Shown here: piece by piece, positions 7,171-11,182 of the stretch | Position numbering within the stretch: the stretch's first letter is position 1 | Layout of the letters: each line of letters opens with the position of its first letter | Source of the DNA: Rhodobacterales bacterium UBA3077 | Lineage (GTDB): Bacteria; Pseudomonadota; Alphaproteobacteria; Rhodobacterales; Rhodobacteraceae | Direction of reading: 5' to 3' | DNA: 11,182 nucleotides | Assembly (NCBI GenBank): GCA_002366685.1 | Contig: DFBP01000243.1 | Coordinates: 366 to 11,547, forward strand | Made by a program: the position numbers and the translations under genes | The notes under the pieces: generated by a model | The model's database searches: none | What the model was told of the DNA's origin: nothing | The model's input: the letters and a program-made list of their open reading frames with translations, nothing else

Positions 7171-8349
7171 CTAAGGCGTTATTACGATCAAATCATCCAG
7201 AACGGCTTGCCAATAATGCGGGGTTGAAAGCTCAATTCTGGTTATGCCGGAAAGCAAGGGTTGATAGGTAATGGGACCATAAGCCGACAGACCGATGCTG
7301 TCGGTTAAAGCCAGATTGTCACCTTGGAAAAACCGGAATTCCAACATTTCGCCTTCTGATCGAGGCCAAGCGAGGGTCAAATTGACACCGATAAAATCAA
7401 ATGGTGAATCACTATAGATGGAAGCCGGATGACCAGAGCTTGTATAAACAATGTTGATGCCGCTTGTAGCGCCGTTCACAGTGCCCACGCTGTCGGGCAT
7501 GTAATTGTTTTCCATTATATTGAGATTAAACCAGTTTAATCCGCCGTAACCGCTTGGTGCTTTTTCAAGCCCGCCAGCTGCCATGTCTTCAAAATGGACT
7601 ATGTTTCCAAATGCGGTTGATGGCGGAAAGGCGGTTACCTTGCCGATATCTACCGGATATTGTCCGACATGAACGGGACGGCTGCCAGCTTCGCTAACCA
7701 ATTCATATTGACCCGGCTCTACGGGCCAGAGAAACTCTTCACCGGGGGCAAGTTCTGCCTGCGCAACCACAGCGCCATTTTTTTCCAGTTTCAAAAAGCC
7801 AGCGGATGGAAGGGAATAGGTGCCACGAACGAATTTATACCTAACCAATCCGACAGGTTCCAGAGGCGCGGACAGAATGAGACCCGCAAGAGATCCGGGG
7901 AGGGCGATAACTTCTCTTTGCTGCACTTGATTGCCGGTGCTTATATACCATCCGGGAGGTGAAAAAACTTCGAACTCATAACTTCCGGCAGCATCAATAA
8001 TTGCAGATTCGTCAAAGCTTGAAGCATCAAAATTCGCAAAACCGTTTCCGTTACTGCGCGAAATTGAAAAGGGAATCCCGGATTGGCGAATCCCTGTTGC
8101 GATGCCAGACATGGCTCTGTCACCTAGATCGTATTCACCGCTTTCATCGAGGTCGTTAAAAACATAAACAGATAAGTTAACCTTACCGTTGCTCTCCGAC
8201 CAGTCCGTCCGCATTGGGTAGAACAGGTCTTCTGAACCTGCCATTAAAGTATTAACGCTGGAAGCGGATAAGATAACTGCCAAAAAGCAAGCAGTTGAAA
8301 CTCCGCGAAAATTCGCGAAGTATCTAGCAAAATCAAAGTACAACCGCAT
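7171..8349 (-). CDS. Secreted protein with SdrD_B-like domain (392 aa), function unknown
   Basis: The N-terminus has a hydrophobic segment (residues 17-31) ending near NTLMAG (34-38), consistent with a signal peptide with a long charged lead, though a shorter start is possible. Residues 57-130 contain VNLSVYVFNDLDESGEYDLG, the pattern of SdrD_B/Cna-B-like beta-sandwich repeats in which Asp-rich loops bind calcium. Residues 165-235 look like a second small beta domain. Residues 248-392 carry VHFEDMAAG and SGYGGLNWFNL, then a Tyr/Ser-rich stretch, and end in WQAVLDDLIVITP. That resembles beta-sandwich, possibly sugar-binding domains of other secreted bacterial proteins, but I cannot name the family. 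There is no LPxTG, PEP-CTERM or lipobox. A weak ribosome site precedes the ATG at 8349. The gene lies 27 bp after the 77-aa small protein gene and probably shares its promoter. Confidence 0.75.
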   Translation of the reverse strand: MRLYFDFARYFANFRGVSTACFLAVILSASSVNTLMAGSEDLFYPMRTDWSESNGKVNLSVYVFNDLDESGEYDLGDRAMSGIATGIRQSGIPFSISRSNGNGFANFDASSFDESAIIDAAGSYEFEVFSPPGWYISTGNQVQQREVIALPGSLAGLILSAPLEPVGLVRYKFVRGTYSLPSAGFLKLEKNGAVVAQAELAPGEEFLWPVEPGQYELVSEAGSRPVHVGQYPVDIGKVTAFPPSTAFGNIVHFEDMAAGGLEKAPSGYGGLNWFNLNIMENNYMPDSVGTVNGATSGINIVYTSSGHPASIYSDSPFDFIGVNLTLAWPRSEGEMLEFRFFQGDNLALTDSIGLSAYGPITYQPLLSGITRIELSTPHYWQAVLDDLIVITP

Positions 8350-8376
8350 TCTACTTTGCTATGTTTTTACATTTTA

Positions 8377-8610
8377 TCAGTATGTAACGCCATTGGGTTG
8401 CATACCGTTGGTCTGAGGCTCATCGTCATCATCGGTCAGGGTCAATATAAGAACCGAAACGATAATAAGTGGAATGATCCACGCACCGGAACCACCCATG
8501 CGAGCAGGTTCCTCGATGGCGATTACTTCCGGCGCTGTATAAACGAGCGAGCCGGCATTTGCCGCAGTCGTCGCGAGCAAGGCAAAAGTTGATAACAGAA
8601 CCTTTTTCAT
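8377..8610 (-). CDS. Small secreted or single-span membrane protein (77 aa)
   Basis: The protein opens with a textbook signal peptide (MKKVLLSTFALLATTAANA, cut before Gly20). A short extracytoplasmic stretch (SLVYTAPEVIAIEEPARMGG) follows, then one hydrophobic span (about 43-59, WIIPLIIVSVLILTL), an acidic cluster DDDDE (60-64), and a polar tail. This layout recurs in small uncharacterised proteins that I associate with Rhodobacteraceae. With the signal peptide removed it would be a one-span membrane protein. AAAGGG precedes the ATG at 8610 by about 8 bases. It is first behind the promoter at 8650-8687 and is followed closely by the 392-aa secreted protein, which suggests a shared envelope role. 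Function is not known. Confidence 0.78.
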   Translation of the reverse strand: MKKVLLSTFALLATTAANAGSLVYTAPEVIAIEEPARMGGSGAWIIPLIIVSVLILTLTDDDDEPQTNGMQPNGVTY

Positions 8611-8649
8611 TTTTTAGACCCTTTGTGGTTTGGTATATCGATTATGCAC

Positions 8650-8687
8650 GAATTGATTATAACCATAGTTTTCAGTATAATCAATTC
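8650..8687. promoter_or_regulatory. Palindromic promoter, TTGATT-N17-TATAAT on both strands
   Basis: Perfect 12-bp arms GAATTGATTATA (8650-8661) and TATAATCAATTC (8676-8687) flank 14 bases. On the minus strand -35 TTGATT (8684-8679) and -10 TATAAT (8661-8656) are 17 bp apart, with a start near 8649, about 39 bases before the 77-aa gene. On the plus strand TTGATT (8653-8658) and TATAAT (8676-8681) are also 17 bp apart and point antisense into the lysR 3' end. The minus-strand promoter is well supported by its position; plus-strand activity is an inference. Confidence 0.75.
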
Positions 8688-8745
8688 AATGTTGCCCGAA
8701 ACAACGGCATAGGTTTTTTACAAACCCAGTGAACCCTCGATTTTG

Positions 8746-9630
8746 TTAGCTTTCCAAAATTTTCTGCGAAATCTGGTGGGCCGCCATTGCCATAAACGCT
8801 TTGATAACCTTCTGATTATGTCGATCCCTCAGGCAGACAATAACTTCATCCATCATAGGAAAGGGCTCGGGAAGTGGAACATGAAAAAGACGTGGGTCGG
8901 GTGAAAACTCGGCCATTGAAACGAAACCGATTCCGGTGCCGGAGGCAACCACTTCCCGAACCGCCTCTCGACCTTCCGTTACAATTGATGGCGTAAGGGC
9001 AACACCGACATTTTTTGCGGATTGCTCCAATTTCTGCCGCGTTTTGGATCCGGATTCGCGCATAACTAGCGGATAATCCAACAGGTCTGCATAGGATTCT
9101 AGATTTAGGTGCTTGTAAGCGGAATTTTTTGCAGCAAATGCTACCAAAGGAGACGCGCCGAGATGAACCATATCAAACTCTTTTCTTGGCGACACCTCTC
9201 CAAGAACCCCGATATCGGCCTCGTAAGACAAAAGCGCTGAAGTCACGTCATTTGAGTTTCCGACTCGCATAGAAATCGCGATGCGCGGGTAACGGTGCCT
9301 AAATGAACTCAGCAAATCTGTTACATGATAGGCGGAGTCAACGAAAAGCCTTAAAGTTCCTGAGCTTAGAGTGCTGCTTTCACTCAAAAATTCGCGGGCC
9401 TGTTGTTCCTGATCAAACATTTTGCGGGTTATGGATAACAGCTCTTTACCTTTTGAAGTGGTTGAGACCTGTCGTTTACTGCGGTCAAATAGCAAAATAT
9501 CATACTCTTCCTCAAGTTTTCGGACTTGGTCTGAAATCGCAGGTTGCGATAAAAGCAAGGCCTCGGCGGCGCGAGAAAAACCGCCGTGAATAGCCACGTA
9601 GTGAAAAGCTCGAAGCTGGGCATATCGCAT
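8746..9630 (-). CDS. LysR-type transcriptional regulator, probably of AEP catabolism
   Basis: This is a 294-aa LTTR of standard length. The N-terminal winged helix-turn-helix (residues 1-60) reads AQLRAFHYVAIHGGFSRAAE and LLLSQPAISDQVRKLE, followed by the linker helix (to about 88). The periplasmic-binding-like effector domain (about 92-290) includes GTLRLFVDSAYHV, ADIGVLGEV, and SGTGIGFVSMAEF. The ATG at 9630 has AGGA 8 bases upstream. It diverges from phnW across 287 bp that hold a canonical T-N11-A dyad, the usual arrangement for an LTTR controlling its neighbour. AEP or a downstream intermediate is therefore the likely effector, inferred from context rather than from residues. A -10-like TATAAT on the minus strand (9680-9675) may be its own promoter, without a good -35. 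Confidence 0.9.
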   Translation of the reverse strand: MRYAQLRAFHYVAIHGGFSRAAEALLLSQPAISDQVRKLEEEYDILLFDRSKRQVSTTSKGKELLSITRKMFDQEQQAREFLSESSTLSSGTLRLFVDSAYHVTDLLSSFRHRYPRIAISMRVGNSNDVTSALLSYEADIGVLGEVSPRKEFDMVHLGASPLVAFAAKNSAYKHLNLESYADLLDYPLVMRESGSKTRQKLEQSAKNVGVALTPSIVTEGREAVREVVASGTGIGFVSMAEFSPDPRLFHVPLPEPFPMMDEVIVCLRDRHNQKVIKAFMAMAAHQISQKILES

Positions 9631-9808
9631 GTTTTCGTCCTGTCGAAAGAGGAATGTTATATATATAAGGCAAAATTATATAATTAAACATATGATAGTT
9701 TTGTCGGATAATGCGCGGGGCGCTCGGAGCCGCGATTACGTAGACGTTATAACGGTTACTATTACTATCTGTGACTACAGGATTTCTGTCATATTGTATG
9801 AGCCCTTC

Positions 9809-9825
9809 CATAACCTATGGTTATG
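9809..9825. promoter_or_regulatory. LysR-type operator (T-N11-A dyad) upstream of phnW
   Basis: CATAACC (9809-9815) and GGTTATG (9819-9825) are perfect 7-bp arms around TAT, containing T-N11-A (T9811, A9823), the LTTR box. It overlaps the expected -35 position of a phnW promoter with -10 TACAAT at 9832-9837, which fits an activator site. Elsewhere in the 287-bp gap, CGTTATAACG (9745-9754) is a 10-bp palindrome that might be a second contact site. AT-rich palindromes near 9657-9685 lie close to lysR. Confidence 0.65.
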
Positions 9826-9917
9826 TTTCGATACAATTTTCCAATTTTACAGCCATGCACAAAAAAAGTAGGAATTGCGTGTGAGTATCGTATTCGAAAC
9901 TTCCCAAAGGCCACGCC

Positions 9918-11105
9918 ATGACAAATGTTGATAAACCGCTGGAAGCCCCGTTGATGGGAGAGCCCTATCTGTTGACCCCCGGCCCGCTCACCACGTCTGC
10001 CGCCGTAAAGCGGGCAATGCTGAAAGATTGGGGCTCCTGGGATGAGGACTTTCGCGCGTTGACCCGCGAAATGCGGGCATCATTGCTGGCCTTAACGGGT
10101 GACCGCGACGATCAACTAGATTGTGTGCCAATGCAGGGTAGCGGCAGCTTTTCGGTTGAAGCAATGCTCGGATCTTTCGTGCCGCTTGAGGGCAAGGTTC
10201 TTGTTCTCAGCAACGGCGCCTATGGCCAGCGTATCGCGCAAACACTCGGATATTTGAAGCGCAAATACACCGTTATTGACAAAGGCGACTACATGCCGCC
10301 GCGCGGCGGAGAAGTTACAGAAGCCTTGTTGAACGATCCTTCGATAACGCATGTTGTTGTCGTTCACTGCGAAACCAGCTCGGGTATCTTGAACCCGATC
10401 AAAGAGATTTCGGATGCAGTATATGCACAGGGGCGAAAATTGCTCGTTGATAGCATGAGTGCATTCGGAGCTGTGCCGCTGGATGTCAACGAAGTACGTT
10501 ATGAAGCGATGGTTTCTTCCGCAAATAAGTGTATTGAAGGTGTCCCGGGGTTTGGATTTATCATTGCCCGCAAGCAAGAGCTGGAAGCCGCAAAAGGTCG
10601 TAGCCACTCGCTCAGTCTGGATGTGCATGCTCAGTGGTCCCACATGAACAAAACAGGCCAGTGGCGGTTTACGCCACCCACCCATGTTGTTGTAGCCTTT
10701 GTTGAGGCGCTTCGGGCGCATCAGGCTGAAGGTGGGGTTGCAGGCCGCGGGGCGCGTTACACCCGCAACAGGGATGTCGTTGTAGAAGGCATGCGTGATC
10801 TGGGCTTTGAAACCCTCCTAAAAGATCGTTGGCTTTCCCCGATTATTGTGACCTTTTTCTGCCCGGAAGACCCGAAATTCAGCTTTGATACGTTTTATAA
10901 CTTGATGAAGGCGAAGGGATTTATCATCTATCCCGGAAAACTAACGGTTGTGGCCAGCTTTCGTATCGGGTGTATCGGTCAGATGGACGAACCTGTAATG
11001 CTAAAAGTGGTGCAAGCCGCCAAAGAAACCTTATTCGAAATGGGCGTTAAAGATGCAACGCCTCCCGCACTCGCCCTAAAAGAACGCGCAAAACTCGCCG
11101 CTTGA
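9918..11105 (+). CDS. phnW: 2-aminoethylphosphonate:pyruvate aminotransferase
   Basis: PhnW moves the amino group of 2-aminoethylphosphonate to pyruvate, giving phosphonoacetaldehyde and alanine; it is PLP-dependent and cytoplasmic. Family blocks are clear: LLTPGPLTTS (18-27), KDWGSWDEDF (36-45), MQGSGSFSVE (72-81), VDSMSAFGAVP (177-187) with the PLP-ring Asp178, SSANKCIEGVPGFGF (200-214) with the Schiff-base Lys204, and ASFRIGCIGQMDE (346-358) with the substrate-binding Arg349. The 395 aa exceed the roughly 367 of enteric PhnW through short extensions at both ends. The ATG at 9918 follows AAAGG by 7 bases. The lysR gene diverges upstream, and a likely phosphonoacetate hydrolase gene starts 21 bp downstream, so the product probably goes through phosphonoacetate rather than through PhnX. 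Confidence 0.95.
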   Translation: MTNVDKPLEAPLMGEPYLLTPGPLTTSAAVKRAMLKDWGSWDEDFRALTREMRASLLALTGDRDDQLDCVPMQGSGSFSVEAMLGSFVPLEGKVLVLSNGAYGQRIAQTLGYLKRKYTVIDKGDYMPPRGGEVTEALLNDPSITHVVVVHCETSSGILNPIKEISDAVYAQGRKLLVDSMSAFGAVPLDVNEVRYEAMVSSANKCIEGVPGFGFIIARKQELEAAKGRSHSLSLDVHAQWSHMNKTGQWRFTPPTHVVVAFVEALRAHQAEGGVAGRGARYTRNRDVVVEGMRDLGFETLLKDRWLSPIIVTFFCPEDPKFSFDTFYNLMKAKGFIIYPGKLTVVASFRIGCIGQMDEPVMLKVVQAAKETLFEMGVKDATPPALALKERAKLAA

Positions 11106-11126
11106 GCCTATAACGGAGACTAATCT

Positions 11127-11182
11127 ATGACCCCTTTGAGCCCCATTACCGCAAATGATCGCACCTATGCCGCCCCCAAAAC
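11127..11182 (+). CDS. phnA: Start of next gene, probably phosphonoacetate hydrolase (partial)
   Basis: Only 18 full codons lie in the window: MTPLSPITANDRTYAAPK. GGAG at 11115-11118 sits 8 bases before the ATG, and the gap from phnW is 21 bp, so it is in the phnW operon. The N/D-R-T-Y-x-x-P pattern near the start resembles the N-terminus of PhnA, the zinc-dependent enzyme that splits phosphonoacetate to acetate and phosphate and often follows phnW. It does not resemble the start of PhnX, which opens with a haloacid-dehalogenase Asp motif. With so few residues the name is a contextual guess. Confidence 0.5.
   Translation, partial: MTPLSPITANDRTYAAPK

Noticed and set aside
7154..7173. Hairpin AGCC-ATTC-GGCT plus TTTT after the 392-aa gene (minus strand)
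   Set aside because: The stem is only 4 bp and includes the stop codon; too weak to call a terminator before glmU.
9657..9685. AT palindromes near the lysR start (12 bp each at 9657-9668 and 9674-9685)
   Set aside because: Simple TA-rich sequence gives such palindromes by chance; probably just the AT-rich lysR promoter region.
9714..9734. GC-rich inverted repeat (CGCGG/CCGCG) in the AT-rich lysR-phnW gap
   Set aside because: Arms are only 5 bp with an 11-base loop and no T-run; no function can be supported.
9775..9803. Possible Pho box upstream of phnW
   Set aside because: Only one half-site (CTGTCAT, 9786-9792) fits; the units 11 bp to each side match poorly.
9629..9871. 80-codon plus-strand frame in the lysR-phnW gap
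   Set aside because: It has no ribosome site, odd composition, and covers promoter and operator sequence.

Overview
The window looks like ordinary chromosome from an alphaproteobacterium, plausibly Rhodobacterales or a relative. Evidence: the UvrA and GlmU sequences are alphaproteobacterial in style, the secreted peptidoglycan-binding protein and the small MKK..AGS..DDDDE membrane protein resemble proteins common in Rhodobacteraceae, and the aminoethylphosphonate (AEP) locus is typical of marine members. Base composition is near half GC by eye. I see no phage, transposon, integron or CRISPR array.

Left part (1-1711): a secreted peptidoglycan-binding-domain protein (94-1347, +) with its own terminator, then tRNA-Leu(GAG) (1471-1557, +) and a bidirectional terminator (1660-1696) shared with the rhodanese gene that converges from the right.

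Middle (1712-7104): a single-domain rhodanese (-) diverges from uvrA (+). The 200-bp gap between them is dense with regulatory sequence: a perfect FNR-type box, a 28-bp palindrome containing ATTC-N8-GAAT (the form I recall for BigR/SqrR sulfide-responsive repressors), and a uvrA promoter whose spacer holds a near-match to the alphaproteobacterial LexA box. uvrA converges on, and overlaps by 22 bp, an AlkD-type DNA alkylation repair gene, whose start overlaps the glmU stop (ATGA). glmU and alkD are thus translationally coupled.

Right part (7171-8745): two minus-strand envelope genes of unknown role, a 77-aa secreted or membrane-anchored small protein and a 392-aa secreted protein with an SdrD_B-like domain. 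They lie behind a striking palindromic promoter (8650-8687) that reads as TTGATT-N17-TATAAT on both strands.

Right end (8746-11182): a LysR-type regulator diverges from phnW (AEP:pyruvate aminotransferase). A second gene begins 21 bp after phnW and is probably phnA (phosphonoacetate hydrolase), cut by the window edge. This suggests AEP use as a nitrogen, carbon and phosphorus source, under a canonical LysR operator (9809-9825). A 10-base core of that operator recurs in the palindromic promoter of the small-protein gene, so the regulator may also act there.

I found no gene system that is clearly new. The most interesting material is regulatory: the rhodanese-uvrA spacer and the palindromic promoter.
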